A DNA stretch of 64,000 bases from Mucilaginibacter segetis (GCF_016522075.1 NZ_JAEHFW010000003.1:830999-894998); one strand, 5' to 3'; positions 36,328-46,361 are shown, numbered from the stretch's first letter. Made by a program: numbers and translations. Notes: generated from the sequence alone by a model not told the origin.

Positions 36328-37498
36328 GGTTGCGTTTTTACTGAATTTTACGAAGGAATATAAAGGCGGAATAAATTATATTAAAAATTTACTTTATGCA
36401 TGTACCAAGGAAAAACATGCTGATGTGGAATATTACTTATTTGTGCCTGCAGATATTGAAGAAGATTATATTAAAATGTTTGCCCCCTATGCACATATAA
36501 TTAAAACAAATATTTTAAAGCGTGGTACGGTAAGCTGGTTTATTGATAAAGTGTTGGAAAGAAAGTTCAGCGCAAGCTTTTTTCTTTTACGCCTATTAAA
36601 AAAATATAATATAAAAGTAGTTTCCCATTCTAATTTTTTTAGCCGTTATAAAGGATTAAAGCTAATAAATTGGGTTCCGGATTTTCAAATATTACATTAC
36701 CCGGATTTATGGACAGATCAGGAAAGGAAGCGTATACTAAAACAGTATAACGATATGATAAAGTATAGTGATCTGATTGTTTTGAGCAGTAACGATGCTT
36801 TTAAAGATTACAAAAGTTTCACCACGGTTAATGTGGATAAGGTAAGGGTAATGCCGTTCGTGTCGCAACCGGGTTCGCTTTCTGAACAGGAATTTAATAA
36901 TACTTTAAATTCTATAAAAAGTAAATATAATATTAACCGAAGTTTCTTTTATTTGCCCAATCAGTTTTGGAGCCATAAAAATCATATAACAGCATTTAAA
37001 GCAGTAGATATTTTAAAAAAGCGAGGTTTAAATCCTCTGTTAGTTACCACAGGGCACATGGCCGATTATCGCAATAATAAAAAACTACAAAACACTTTAA
37101 ATTATATTAACGATAATAACCTTCAGAATAATATACTTTTACTTGGGTTAATACCTTATGCAGAAGTGTTGGTAATGATACGTTCCTGCTTATCTCTTAT
37201 TAATCCTTCGTTGTTTGAAGGCTGGAGCTCAACTGTTGAAGAGGCCAAAAGTTGCGGTAAAACTATCATCCTTTCTGATATTCCTATTCATCGCGAACAA
37301 AACCCCGACACCGGAATTTATTTTGATCCGTTAAATGAGCGCGAACTGGCTGATATTATGCAAAAGCTGATGTCTGACAGTAAAAATATTGATGAGAATT
37401 ATTTTACGGATATACATGTGGAACAAGACCTGATAAAACGTACCAAGGCGTTCTCTGAAAGATATTACGAAATTATTAAAGAGGTAACCGCTAACTAA
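36320..37498 (+). CDS. Glycosyltransferase family 4
   Basis: GT-B fold retaining glycosyltransferase. LPNQFWSHKNH near residue 210 and PSLFEGWSSTVEEAKSCGK near 296 give the E-X7-E motif of GT4 enzymes that bind the nucleotide sugar. The 392 residues are normal. The N-terminal acceptor domain is divergent, as usual for polysaccharide loci. It starts 8 bases inside the epimerase gene. Confidence 0.88.
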   Translation: MTKVAFLLNFTKEYKGGINYIKNLLYACTKEKHADVEYYLFVPADIEEDYIKMFAPYAHIIKTNILKRGTVSWFIDKVLERKFSASFFLLRLLKKYNIKVVSHSNFFSRYKGLKLINWVPDFQILHYPDLWTDQERKRILKQYNDMIKYSDLIVLSSNDAFKDYKSFTTVNVDKVRVMPFVSQPGSLSEQEFNNTLNSIKSKYNINRSFFYLPNQFWSHKNHITAFKAVDILKKRGLNPLLVTTGHMADYRNNKKLQNTLNYINDNNLQNNILLLGLIPYAEVLVMIRSCLSLINPSLFEGWSSTVEEAKSCGKTIILSDIPIHREQNPDTGIYFDPLNERELADIMQKLMSDSKNIDENYFTDIHVEQDLIKRTKAFSERYYEIIKEVTAN

Positions 37499-37506
37499 AA
37501 CATTGC

Positions 37507-38349
37507 ATGGAAGACCTTTTGGCCGTTTTGGTTTTATATAATATGCCTTTAGCAAAATCGGCCACCTTTTTATCTATCAATGCATCCCTAAAAAAAAGTA
37601 CGCAATCTTTACAAATGGTGGTGTACGATAATACCCCGGTTTGTAATGCAGATTTTGAAGAGGGGCAAAGCTATTCCATTGATAATATTTCAATAACGTA
37701 CATACCGGATGAAAACAATAGCGGAGTTAGCAGGGCGTATAATGTAGCAAATAACATAGCCTTGCAAACCGGTAAAAAATGGCTGTTGCTGCTTGATCAG
37801 GATACTGATTTTCCGGAACATACAATTCCTGCGTATGCAAATGCTATTTCCAGCTATCCTGAAGGTGTATTATTTGCACCCATTATGGTAGTGAATCATC
37901 ATACTATTATCTCCCCATGTAAGTTCAGGTATATGCGCGGATTTTCGTTGGATCACATCAGTCCCGGCATCCATAATTTAAAAAACTTGTCAGTAATAAA
38001 TTGTGGTATGTGTATAAGTACCCTGGCATTTAAAAAAAATAAAGGTTATAACGAAGGTATTAAGCTTGATTTCAGCGATCATGATTTCATTAAGCGTTTT
38101 CATAATACCGTTACTGATAGTTTTATAGTGATTGATTTGCAGGTTACTCATGAATTATCTACCGAAAAAAAAAATACAACAGGTGCAGATCTTATTCGCT
38201 TTAACTATTATTTGCAGGGTATGCGCAACATGTCGGCTTCAGTAGGTGAAAGGTTTATACTTAATCTGAATGCTTTTATAAGAGCGTTAAAATTATCTGT
38301 AATACACGTAAATTTGAATTTTATATTAAAGTTATTTACCGGTAAATGA
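37507..38349 (+). CDS. Glycosyltransferase family 2 (rhamnosyltransferase-like)
   Basis: GT-A fold with the DQD motif in LLLLDQDTDFP near residue 98 and SDHDF near 198. It is similar in style to rhamnosyltransferases of O-antigen loci, but no dTDP-rhamnose genes occur in the window, so the donor is unknown. The length is 280 residues. It overlaps the polymerase gene by 4 bases (ATGA). Confidence 0.82.
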   Translation: MEDLLAVLVLYNMPLAKSATFLSINASLKKSTQSLQMVVYDNTPVCNADFEEGQSYSIDNISITYIPDENNSGVSRAYNVANNIALQTGKKWLLLLDQDTDFPEHTIPAYANAISSYPEGVLFAPIMVVNHHTIISPCKFRYMRGFSLDHISPGIHNLKNLSVINCGMCISTLAFKKNKGYNEGIKLDFSDHDFIKRFHNTVTDSFIVIDLQVTHELSTEKKNTTGADLIRFNYYLQGMRNMSASVGERFILNLNAFIRALKLSVIHVNLNFILKLFTGK

Positions 38350-39554
38350 TAAAACGACAGACAAGTGTAGCTGATGTAAACCCTTTCTTTATATATATAT
38401 TGGGTTTTTCGCTGGCGCTTATTGTTTATCAGTTGGATTGGTCTTATTTATATCCTAAATTAACTTTAGCACTGCTTGCATTCCTATTTGCTACTTTTTT
38501 TATTAGTGGCGCTCTTGGTTTGTATGTTCATCGGAAAGGTGTACTGCGTTTTTATGAATACAAGAATAGGTTACCTGTTAACAGTTGGATAATAGCTATA
38601 ACCATAGGCTATATTTTAAATTTTGTTTATGCCGGGCATATCCCAATGGTGGCAATATTAAAAAATCAGGATATTGATTATTTTGAATTTGGAATTCCCA
38701 CGTTTTATGTCATTTTATCCACTTTTACCAGTTTTTTTACAGTATATCTGTTTAAATGTTACATGGTAGAAAAGAATAAAAAATACCTGTTTCAATGTTT
38801 TTATCTGCTTATCTTTCCTATTCTGGTATTTAACCGGGGGGCAGTTCTGATTAATTTATCCAGTATATTTTTTGTTTATCTGTTCTCTTATAAAAAAAGC
38901 AAATTAAAGATATATTTCCGGGTAGTATTGATAGTTTTTATTGTATTAATGGGGTTTGGTATTTTAGGGAATTTACGTACAAGTAACCAAATAGATAAAA
39001 ACAAAACTCAGGAGCTAAGCGAAATTATGTTAAATCTTGGTGAGGCAAAACCGGATTTTGTCAATTCATCAATACCTAAAGAATATTTTTGGTCTTATTT
39101 ATATATATCGTCGCCGTTAGCCAATTTGCAAATAAATATTGATGATCGTCCTATTGATTACAGTATCTCAAATATTCTGGGATATATGAACGGGGAGCTT
39201 AATTTTGATTTTATATCAAAAAGGCTGGCTTCGATATTTAATACGGTAAAACCCGACAATAAATTAATAGCCCCATTTTTAACCGTTGGTACGGTTTATT
39301 CCACATCTTACTCCTATTTAGGGTGGTTAGGAATGTGTATTACCTTTTTATTTTTAATGGGGGTTACTTTTCTTTATTTAATTATCATGAAGCCGCAAAA
39401 CCCTTACTTCTCCACGGGATTGGCTATTTTAAATACATTTTTATTATTCTGCATATTTGATAACATGTTCTTTTTTAGTGGCTTAAGCTTCCAACTTGTT
39501 TATCCTGTACTATTATCATTAAAGTTAAAACGCTCAAAACCAGTAACAGCATGA
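38346..39554 (+). CDS. wzy: Wzy-like polysaccharide polymerase
   Basis: 402 residues with about 10-12 hydrophobic segments and a larger hydrophilic loop in the second half (about 220-310), the topology of O-antigen or capsule polymerases that join repeat units on the periplasmic side. The sequence is poorly conserved, so the assignment rests on topology plus its place among wzx, wzz and the glycosyltransferases. Confidence 0.78.
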   Translation: MIKRQTSVADVNPFFIYILGFSLALIVYQLDWSYLYPKLTLALLAFLFATFFISGALGLYVHRKGVLRFYEYKNRLPVNSWIIAITIGYILNFVYAGHIPMVAILKNQDIDYFEFGIPTFYVILSTFTSFFTVYLFKCYMVEKNKKYLFQCFYLLIFPILVFNRGAVLINLSSIFFVYLFSYKKSKLKIYFRVVLIVFIVLMGFGILGNLRTSNQIDKNKTQELSEIMLNLGEAKPDFVNSSIPKEYFWSYLYISSPLANLQINIDDRPIDYSISNILGYMNGELNFDFISKRLASIFNTVKPDNKLIAPFLTVGTVYSTSYSYLGWLGMCITFLFLMGVTFLYLIIMKPQNPYFSTGLAILNTFLLFCIFDNMFFFSGLSFQLVYPVLLSLKLKRSKPVTA

Positions 39555-40261
39555 GTAAGGTTTGTTCGGTGTGCATGGCTACATATAATGGCGAAGCTTA
39601 TATTAAACAGCAGGTAGAAAGTATATTAATACAACTGTCGCCGACAGATGAACTCATTATAAGTGATGATGGTTCAACTGACGATACCTTACAATTATTG
39701 CATTCGTTTAACGATAAGCGTATCAAGATTTTCCCTAATAACCGGCATAAAGGTCCTGTTGGTAATTTTGAAAATGCTCTGATGAAAGCATCCGGCGATA
39801 TTATTTTCCTGGCTGATCAGGACGATAAGTGGAAAGCCGACAAAGTAAGTACGCACTTGTTTTTGCATAAAAATAATGACCTGGTTATATCTGATGCTGT
39901 AGTGGTAGATCAAGATGGCAAAACCGTTTTTAATTCCTTTTTTGAGGAACGCGGGTCGAAACCGGGTTTTATAAACAATATAAAGCGCAACTCTTATATT
40001 GGGTGTTGCATGTCATTCAACCGTCGTATTTTAAACCTTGCATTGCCATTCCCATCCTACATACATATGCACGACTGGTGGATAGGGTTAATAGCCGAAA
40101 TAAAAGGAAAGCCATACTTTTGTACAGATAAACTTATGTATTACGTAAGGCATCAGAATAATGCGTCGCCAACATTAGGCTATAGTGGTTATTCGGCATT
40201 CAAACGAATGAAAAACCGCTTTCAATTACTTGTAGGGTTGCTATCTGTATTATTTAAGTAA
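39551..40261 (+). CDS. Glycosyltransferase family 2
   Basis: Short GT-A protein of 236 residues. CMATYNGEAYIKQQVESIL near residue 8, SDDGSTDDT near 39 and LADQDDKW near 92 are standard GT2 nucleotide-sugar motifs, and HDWW near 175 provides the acceptor-side motif. It overlaps wzy by 4 bases. The donor is unknown. Confidence 0.88.
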   Translation: MSKVCSVCMATYNGEAYIKQQVESILIQLSPTDELIISDDGSTDDTLQLLHSFNDKRIKIFPNNRHKGPVGNFENALMKASGDIIFLADQDDKWKADKVSTHLFLHKNNDLVISDAVVVDQDGKTVFNSFFEERGSKPGFINNIKRNSYIGCCMSFNRRILNLALPFPSYIHMHDWWIGLIAEIKGKPYFCTDKLMYYVRHQNNASPTLGYSGYSAFKRMKNRFQLLVGLLSVLFK

Positions 40262-40267
40262 TAAATA

Positions 40268-41578
40268 ATGAGATCTGGTATAAGAAACATATTGTTAATA
40301 ATTTTATGCATACTTTTTAACTGTATAGGTGTTTTTGCGCTTTCACATATGAATGTGCGTTCAGCAGGGGCTAAAGGGAATGGTATTACCGACGATACCG
40401 AGGCATTGGTTTATGCTATTAGAAATGCCGATACTATAGTTATACCAAAAGGGACATACTTAATAAGTCGGCGGTTGCAATTTTCAGGTCTCAGTAATAA
40501 AACTATTTTAGCCACCGGTGCCGTTATCACCAATGATAATAATTTAACCGGTACCATTCAGTTTGAAAAGGGAAAAAATATTACGGTAAATGGCGGTACC
40601 TGGACACGCACTGTTTTACCCGTAAAAGAGGGGAAAGGCGAAGAGCATACGTTTACCTTTATTAATATTGATAACGTTAAAGTATCCGGAGTAACTGTTA
40701 AAGGATCGCCCGAGATGGGTATTGCATTAGTTAACGTAAATACTGCCGATATTGAAAATAATCATATTTCGAGCTGTTTTCGGGATGGTATATATGCACA
40801 CTACTCGGTAAAACTGTCATATATCAACAATAAGTTGGATAATATTAAAGATGATGCTATGTCTATACATGATTATGGCATTCCCGATCAAAAAAAGAAT
40901 TTAACATCTGCCGGTTTTAAGCAGGCAGGATACAGCCGTGTTTTAAACAATACAGTGAATAATTGTTACCAGGGTTTTGCATCAATTGGTTGCAGTAATA
41001 TAACCGTGGATAATAATCAAATTAATAATACCGTAAACGCCGGTATCGCCATTCTTAATTCTGAAACTATTTTTAAAGGCAGTGATGCACGGGCAAATCA
41101 TATTATTATAAAAAATAACGTTTTAACCAATAATGGCGGCAAACAAACTATTATTAACATTCCATATTTTAATTACGGGCAACTAACAACGGGCCGTAGC
41201 GCGTTATTTATTGGTGTTACCGATGCCGATAACTTAATTAATAATCCTAAAAGCCGGCTAAATAACATTACGGTTACGGGTAACAAAGTTCAAGGATCTT
41301 TTGTTAACGGTGCATATGTAGCCCAAATAGATCATCTTATTTTTACAAATAACTCTTTTACTAATTGTAATACATCTGATAGCCCTTATTGCGGCAATAT
41401 AGTTGAAATTGAGAATTGTACCGATGCTGATATATCAGAGAATGATATTATTGACAACCGGGTTAAAAAACACCATATTAATGGGTTTAAACTGAACAAT
41501 GTTACCGGCACTATTAATAACTGGAAGGTTAAAGGATTTATAAAAGCTGCCGGATCCGTATTTAATATAAAATCCTGA
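40268..41578 (+). CDS. Secreted right-handed beta-helix protein (pectate-lyase-like fold)
   Basis: Signal peptide at about 1-25 (LLIILCILFNCIGVFA), then AKGNGITDDTEALVYAI, the N-terminal capping motif of pectate lyase 3/GH28-like beta-helix proteins. Asn-rich repeats follow (ADIENNHISSCFRDGIYA and similar) to the end at 436 residues. Such proteins cut, epimerise or bind polysaccharides. Inside a Wzx/Wzy operon it may trim or modify the product in the periplasm. No catalytic residues can be named safely. Confidence 0.8.
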   Translation: MRSGIRNILLIILCILFNCIGVFALSHMNVRSAGAKGNGITDDTEALVYAIRNADTIVIPKGTYLISRRLQFSGLSNKTILATGAVITNDNNLTGTIQFEKGKNITVNGGTWTRTVLPVKEGKGEEHTFTFINIDNVKVSGVTVKGSPEMGIALVNVNTADIENNHISSCFRDGIYAHYSVKLSYINNKLDNIKDDAMSIHDYGIPDQKKNLTSAGFKQAGYSRVLNNTVNNCYQGFASIGCSNITVDNNQINNTVNAGIAILNSETIFKGSDARANHIIIKNNVLTNNGGKQTIINIPYFNYGQLTTGRSALFIGVTDADNLINNPKSRLNNITVTGNKVQGSFVNGAYVAQIDHLIFTNNSFTNCNTSDSPYCGNIVEIENCTDADISENDIIDNRVKKHHINGFKLNNVTGTINNWKVKGFIKAAGSVFNIKS

Positions 41579-41579
41579 T

Positions 41580-42524
41580 ATGCAAACAGATAATGATCCA
41601 ATTAAATTCAGTGTGCTTGTCCCTACCCTAAATGCGGGGTCACAATGGCGTGTTTTTTTAGAGAATTTTGCCAAACAGTCTGTAAAGCCACATTCCTGTA
41701 TAATTATAGATTCGGGCTCTACTGATGAAACGGTTGCATTGGCTTTGGAAGCAGGATTTACGGTTAAACAAATAGATAAGAGAGATTTCAGGCACGGTGC
41801 TACCAGGCAGGAACTTGTTAACCTTTCTGTTAATTGTGATATCTGTGTTTTTCTTACACAGGACGCTATTCTGGCTGCAGAAGATAGCCTGGAGAAGCTG
41901 ATAGCGGTTTTTCTAAAAGATAATAAAGTGGCATTAGCTTACGGAAGGCAATTGCCACATTTGGGTGCTAAAACTTTGGAAACACATGCGCGGTTATTCA
42001 ATTATCCGCCAGTTTCAGAAATACGTACATTAAAAGATAAGGAACGCCTTGGCTTTAAAACTATTTTTTGTTCAGACTCATTTGCCGCCTATCGCAAAGA
42101 AGTATTAAATAGGCTTGGTGGTTTTCCGCCTGATACTATAATGGGCGAAGACACCATTGTGGCTGCAGAAATGCTTAAAGCTGGATATAAAATTGCATAT
42201 GTAGCAGAAGCTACAGTGCATCATTCGCATACTTATACTTTAAAAGAAGAATTTAAAAGATATTTTGATACGGGGGTTTTTCATACCCAAAATTCACATT
42301 TAAAAAAAGAGTTTGGAAATGCTGACGGAGAGGGGTTACGATATGTATTATCAGAGATGCGGTATGTTATTAAGAACCGGAGCTTTATTTTACCCTACTC
42401 CATGTTTTCAGTAATGGCTAAGTGGCTCGGTTATAAATTAGGGGTTAAATACCGTTGGTTTTCTCATAATACAGTTAAAAACATGTCTATGCATAAAAGT
42501 TATTGGAGCAGAGTACATAATTAA
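41580..42524 (+). CDS. Glycosyltransferase family 2
   Basis: VPTLNAGSQW near residue 14, IDSGSTDET near 41 and LTQDAI near 90 mark the GT-A nucleotide-binding core, and GEDTIVAAEML near 196 the acceptor/base region. At 314 residues with a C-terminal basic/aromatic tail it resembles rhamnosyltransferases of O-antigen loci. It starts 1 base after the beta-helix gene's stop. The donor and linkage are unknown. Confidence 0.86.
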   Translation: MQTDNDPIKFSVLVPTLNAGSQWRVFLENFAKQSVKPHSCIIIDSGSTDETVALALEAGFTVKQIDKRDFRHGATRQELVNLSVNCDICVFLTQDAILAAEDSLEKLIAVFLKDNKVALAYGRQLPHLGAKTLETHARLFNYPPVSEIRTLKDKERLGFKTIFCSDSFAAYRKEVLNRLGGFPPDTIMGEDTIVAAEMLKAGYKIAYVAEATVHHSHTYTLKEEFKRYFDTGVFHTQNSHLKKEFGNADGEGLRYVLSEMRYVIKNRSFILPYSMFSVMAKWLGYKLGVKYRWFSHNTVKNMSMHKSYWSRVHN

Positions 42525-42541
42525 ATTAATACATTCGCAGA

Positions 42542-43498
42542 ATGATTTTTGAGTTTAACAGCAATATAAACGTACTGGTTATAGGTGATTTGATGATAGA
42601 TCATTATATATATGGTAACTGTAACCGAATATCGCCTGAAGCACCTGTACCTGTAGTAGAAATAACAAAAGAATCTTATACGTTAGGCGGGGCAGGCAAC
42701 GTTCTTAAAAATCTTGTTTCTTTAGGAGCAACAGCCAATATTATTTCTGTTTCAGGAGAAGATGACAATGCCAAGGTGTTGTTTGAGGAATTACATTCGT
42801 TAAATATTTCGCCAAATTATATTATAAAAGAAAAGAACAGGGCAACTACTACAAAATCTCGTGTGTTGGCCTCAAATCATCAATTAATACGATTGGATAG
42901 AGAACATATCCATGAAATTGATGAAACAACTTCGGGTCAAATTATCAATATTTTAAAAAAGCAAGTTGCCAATCATAGTATAGTATTGATATCTGACTAT
43001 AATAAGGGTTTGTTAAGTGCTGATATATTAAAAAAAATATTCAATTTATGCCGTGAGGCGGGTGTATTAACATTGCTTGATCCTAAGGGAGCTGATTTTT
43101 CGAGGTACAAGGGTGTGAATTATATTAAGCCTAATAAAAAGGAGGCAATAATTGCCACCGGAATTACAATAACCAATACCGAAACTTTAAAGCAGGCCTG
43201 TAAGAAAATTCAGGAAATAACAAATTGTGATGGCGTTGTTATTACGATGTCAGAAGATGGGATAGCTTCTTTCACAAATAACGAGTTGGAGGTGGTGCCA
43301 ACCAAAGTACTGGATGTTATAGATGTTACCGGAGCCGGCGATACAGTTTTGGCATCCATAGGTATAATACTGGCATCGGGTTATACATTAAAGCAGGCTT
43401 GTGATTTTGCGAACCACGCTGCAGCTGTTGTGGTTACTAAACTTGGGAGCGCAACTGCTACTTTTAATGAAGTGCAGCAAAAATTTATTAATAATTAA
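42542..43498 (+). CDS. hldA: Heptose-7-phosphate kinase (HldA/RfaE domain I-like)
   Basis: PfkB/ribokinase-fold kinase phosphorylating C-1 of D-glycero-D-manno-heptose-7-phosphate. [29 protein letters not shown] at the N-terminus is nearly diagnostic of RfaE (only key parts are cited here), with [10 protein letters not shown] near 50 and [11 protein letters not shown] near 260 giving the catalytic Asp. At 318 residues it holds only the kinase domain and lacks the cytidylyltransferase-like domain of bifunctional HldE. It is followed by gmhA. Confidence 0.9.
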   Translation: MIFEFNSNINVLVIGDLMIDHYIYGNCNRISPEAPVPVVEITKESYTLGGAGNVLKNLVSLGATANIISVSGEDDNAKVLFEELHSLNISPNYIIKEKNRATTTKSRVLASNHQLIRLDREHIHEIDETTSGQIINILKKQVANHSIVLISDYNKGLLSADILKKIFNLCREAGVLTLLDPKGADFSRYKGVNYIKPNKKEAIIATGITITNTETLKQACKKIQEITNCDGVVITMSEDGIASFTNNELEVVPTKVLDVIDVTGAGDTVLASIGIILASGYTLKQACDFANHAAAVVVTKLGSATATFNEVQQKFINN

Positions 43499-43506
43499 GC
43501 AATAAG

Positions 43507-44070
43507 ATGCAACAAATAATACGCGCAGCTTTTGAACAACATATAGATACTGCTAAGGCTACATTGATGCTGATGCCTCAAATTGAAACAGTTTCTGATA
43601 AAATTATAGCGTGTTTAAATGCCGGTAACAAGATACTTATATTTGGTAACGGAGGCAGTGCTGCCGATGCGCAACATATTGCTGCTGAGTTTGTTGGCCG
43701 TTTTGTAAAAAACCGCCGATCTCTGCCTGCAATAGCGCTAACTACAGATAGCTCAGCATTTACTGCCATAGGAAATGATTACGGATTCGACCGTGTTTTT
43801 GAAAGGCAGGTTGAAGGTCTTGCGCAAGACGGTGATATTCTGATCGGTATCTCAACAACGGGTAACAGCGTTAACGTAATAAGGGCATTTAATATGGGTA
43901 AATTAAAAGGTTGCTACAATATTGGGCTATCCGGCCGAAATGGTGGTGATATGAATACTGCCTGTGATGTTAACATTATAATCCCTTCTGATACAACTGC
44001 GCGCATTCAGGAAATGCACATATTGATAGGTCATATCATCTGCGAGGCTATAGATGAAGTTTTTGAATAG
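43507..44070 (+). CDS. gmhA: Sedoheptulose-7-phosphate isomerase
   Basis: Converts sedoheptulose-7-phosphate to D-glycero-D-manno-heptose-7-phosphate, the first step of nucleotide-heptose synthesis. The SIS domain has [20 protein letters not shown] near residue 47, [18 protein letters not shown] near 78 and GISTTGNS near 116; [15 protein letters not shown] near 170 supplies zinc-site Glu and His. The length is 187 residues. It lies 8 bases after hldA. The phosphatase GmhB and a heptose nucleotidyltransferase are not in the window. Confidence 0.95.
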   Translation: MQQIIRAAFEQHIDTAKATLMLMPQIETVSDKIIACLNAGNKILIFGNGGSAADAQHIAAEFVGRFVKNRRSLPAIALTTDSSAFTAIGNDYGFDRVFERQVEGLAQDGDILIGISTTGNSVNVIRAFNMGKLKGCYNIGLSGRNGGDMNTACDVNIIIPSDTTARIQEMHILIGHIICEAIDEVFE

Positions 44071-44191
44071 TATGAATTATGAGATTCATAATATAGAATA
44101 ATAATTTTATACCGAAATTGAAGATTTGGCATTAAATTAGCATAATGGTTAGAAGTTCCTTTTTGGGAATGGTTTTTCAATAAGAAAATTA

Positions 44192-44199
44192 TATTTTTG
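44192..44199 (+). promoter_or_regulatory. Candidate -7 element of the wcaJ-like gene
   Basis: TATTTTTG, 25 bases before the ATG at 44225, in the only sizeable spacer (154 bases) late in the locus. Near the start of that spacer TATGAAT/ATTCATA (44071-44090) forms a 7-bp stem after gmhA without a T-run. Confidence 0.42.
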
Positions 44200-44224
44200 A
44201 AAAAAATTCTACATCTACCATACT

Positions 44225-45574
44225 ATGTCAACACGCTACTCTAAACACCTGCCGGGTTTTGTTTTTTTAAGCGATTTGTTTTTATTAAATGCTGCTTTAT
44301 ATAATTCACATTTTTTAAAATTCAATACTTACCGTCTTGAAAACATGTCTCTTATATTTATCTTATTGGTAAATATAGCATGGGTAGTGGTTTCTTCACT
44401 TTCAAAAAGTTTTTATGTTTTCAGGCCGTTGCAACTTCGCGATAATATTAACAGGTTTTTACTCACCTTAATATATCATCTGTTATGCGTATTTGGTATC
44501 ATATATTTTTTCAAAATATATGATATTTCAAGGGCGGAAGTGATGTTGAGTTATACTCTTTTCTTCTTATTTGTTATTATACATAGATCAATACTGTTCT
44601 TTTTTCTGGACTATATTCGTAAAAAAGGATACAATCATCGTCAGGTAGTTATTATAGGTGATGAAAATATTGCGGCACGGTTAGTAAAATCATTTTCACA
44701 ACATCCTGAATATGGATATGACCTTACTGAGTTTATTTCTGAGGACGAAATTGCTGTTATGCCTGAGGACGAACTGATGGGAAAGTTGTTGGGTAAGTCA
44801 CCAAATGAAATTTTCATATGTTACAAGCAAATGAACGGCGAATTATTAAAGCGTTTAATTCGTATGGGTGATGCTCATCTCATTAAAATAAAAGTAGTTT
44901 CCGATCTCATATTAAGTAATAATTATGCGCAGCTTGTTAATTATGACAATCTTCCTGTATTACACTTAAATTCACATCCAGAGATCAGCCTGAAAATAAG
45001 ATTTTTGAAACGAAGTTTTGACCTGTTATTTTCCTCAGTTGTGATGTTTGCCGGTGCACCGGTATTTGTATTGTTATTTATCATTACAAAATTTACATCT
45101 AAGGGCCCTGCCTTTTTCCGTCAGGAGCGTATCGGTAAAAATGAAAAACCGTTCTATATTTATAAATTCCGCAGTATGCGTATTGATGCTGAATTGGCCG
45201 GGCCACAGTTATCAAAAGATAATGACCCGCGTATAACTAAGTGGGGCAGAATAATGCGTAAAGCACGTTTAGATGAATTGCCACAATTCTGGAATGTATT
45301 AAAAGGGGATATGTCAGTTGTAGGTCCCAGACCTGAAAGGCAATATTTTATTGAACAGATTATTGAAAAAACCCCTCATTATAAAAAATTGCTCAGCTTA
45401 AAACCCGGCTTAACCTCTATAGGCCAGGTTCATTACGGATACGCTGAAAATGTTGATCAAATGCGGGATCGTGTACGCTACGATTTGTTGTATTTAAGAA
45501 ATATGAATTTCAATTCTGATTTGAATATCATTATGAAAACAGTTAAAGTAATGGTACAGGGTAAGGGGAAATAA
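44225..45574 (+). CDS. Undecaprenyl-phosphate sugar phosphotransferase (WcaJ-like initiating transferase)
   Basis: Starts repeat-unit synthesis by moving a sugar-1-phosphate to undecaprenyl phosphate. Four hydrophobic segments lie in residues 10-130, a CoA-binding-like domain at about 135-240, and the bacterial sugar transferase domain at 260-449 with KRSFDLLFSSVVMF, RQERIGKNEKPFYIYKFRSM and DELPQFWNVLKGDMSVVGPRPE. At 449 residues it is the full polyisoprenyl type. It has its own promoter candidate and lies 4 bases before the binding-protein gene. Confidence 0.93.
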   Translation: MSTRYSKHLPGFVFLSDLFLLNAALYNSHFLKFNTYRLENMSLIFILLVNIAWVVVSSLSKSFYVFRPLQLRDNINRFLLTLIYHLLCVFGIIYFFKIYDISRAEVMLSYTLFFLFVIIHRSILFFFLDYIRKKGYNHRQVVIIGDENIAARLVKSFSQHPEYGYDLTEFISEDEIAVMPEDELMGKLLGKSPNEIFICYKQMNGELLKRLIRMGDAHLIKIKVVSDLILSNNYAQLVNYDNLPVLHLNSHPEISLKIRFLKRSFDLLFSSVVMFAGAPVFVLLFIITKFTSKGPAFFRQERIGKNEKPFYIYKFRSMRIDAELAGPQLSKDNDPRITKWGRIMRKARLDELPQFWNVLKGDMSVVGPRPERQYFIEQIIEKTPHYKKLLSLKPGLTSIGQVHYGYAENVDQMRDRVRYDLLYLRNMNFNSDLNIIMKTVKVMVQGKGK

Positions 45575-45578
45575 GCCT

Positions 45579-46361
45579 ATGCCTGTTTTTAAAGACCAGA
45601 TTGGTAATAGCGTCTTTTTAAGTAATACGCCAAAACGAATAATATCTGTAGTTCCGTCGCAAACGGAACTTTTATTTTATCTGGGATTGGATCAAGAACT
45701 TATTGGTATTACAAAATTCTGCGTACATCCTGCTGATAAGGTAAAATCAGTAGCCAAAGTAGGAGGGACGAAACAACTGAATATCCCCCTCATTCATCAG
45801 CTAAAACCCGACCTGATCATAGCCAATAAAGAGGAAAACGAGCAAAGCCAGATCGAAGAACTAATGGCCTATTATCCGGTTTGGATAAGTGATATCAATA
45901 ACCTGGAAATCGCCTTGCAAATGATAACCCAAATAGGAGAAGTTGTTGCTCGCACAGCAGTGGCCAATAATTTAGTTGTTGATATCAGCCGGCAATTTAA
46001 TTACTTAAAATCAGCTGATCCTGCTTTGCGTGCAGCCTATTTTATTTGGAGAGCCCCTTATATGATTGCCGGAACAGATACATTTATTAATCACCTGATG
46101 GGCCTATGCGGCTTTAGGAATGCGTTTGAGGAGGGAAGGTACCCTCAGGTATCTGCAGAAGAAATTGTGGCGGCAAATCCCGGTGTAGTGCTGTTATCGT
46201 CTGAACCTTATCCGTTTGCTGATAAACATATTGCCGAGTTTAATAAATTATTACCTCATGCCAGGATAATGCTGGTTGATGGGGAACTGTTTTCGTGGTA
46301 TGGAAACCGCCTGTTACAGGCACCTGCTTATTTTAACAGCTTAATAAATACTTTACAATAA
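45579..46361 (+). CDS. Helical-backbone metal/cobalamin-binding protein (BtuF-like) without signal peptide
   Basis: Substrate-binding-protein fold of the BtuF/TroA-helical type: KRIISVVPSQTELLFYLGL near residue 18, VGGTKQLNIPLIHQLKPDLIIANKEENE near 60 (key parts) and GNRLLQAP near the end. Proteins of this class normally bind vitamin B12, haem or siderophore-iron in the periplasm, but this one begins MPVFKDQIGN with no signal sequence or lipobox. No ABC permease or ATPase is adjacent. It is coupled to the wcaJ-like gene by a 4-base gap. The ligand is unknown. Confidence 0.78.
   Translation: MPVFKDQIGNSVFLSNTPKRIISVVPSQTELLFYLGLDQELIGITKFCVHPADKVKSVAKVGGTKQLNIPLIHQLKPDLIIANKEENEQSQIEELMAYYPVWISDINNLEIALQMITQIGEVVARTAVANNLVVDISRQFNYLKSADPALRAAYFIWRAPYMIAGTDTFINHLMGLCGFRNAFEEGRYPQVSAEEIVAANPGVVLLSSEPYPFADKHIAEFNKLLPHARIMLVDGELFSWYGNRLLQAPAYFNSLINTLQ

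Noticed and set aside
42542..43498. Bifunctional HldE
   Set aside because: The 318 residues cover only the kinase domain; no cytidylyltransferase domain follows before gmhA.
44071..44090. Terminator after gmhA
   Set aside because: TATGAAT/ATTCATA forms a weak A+T stem and no T-run follows.
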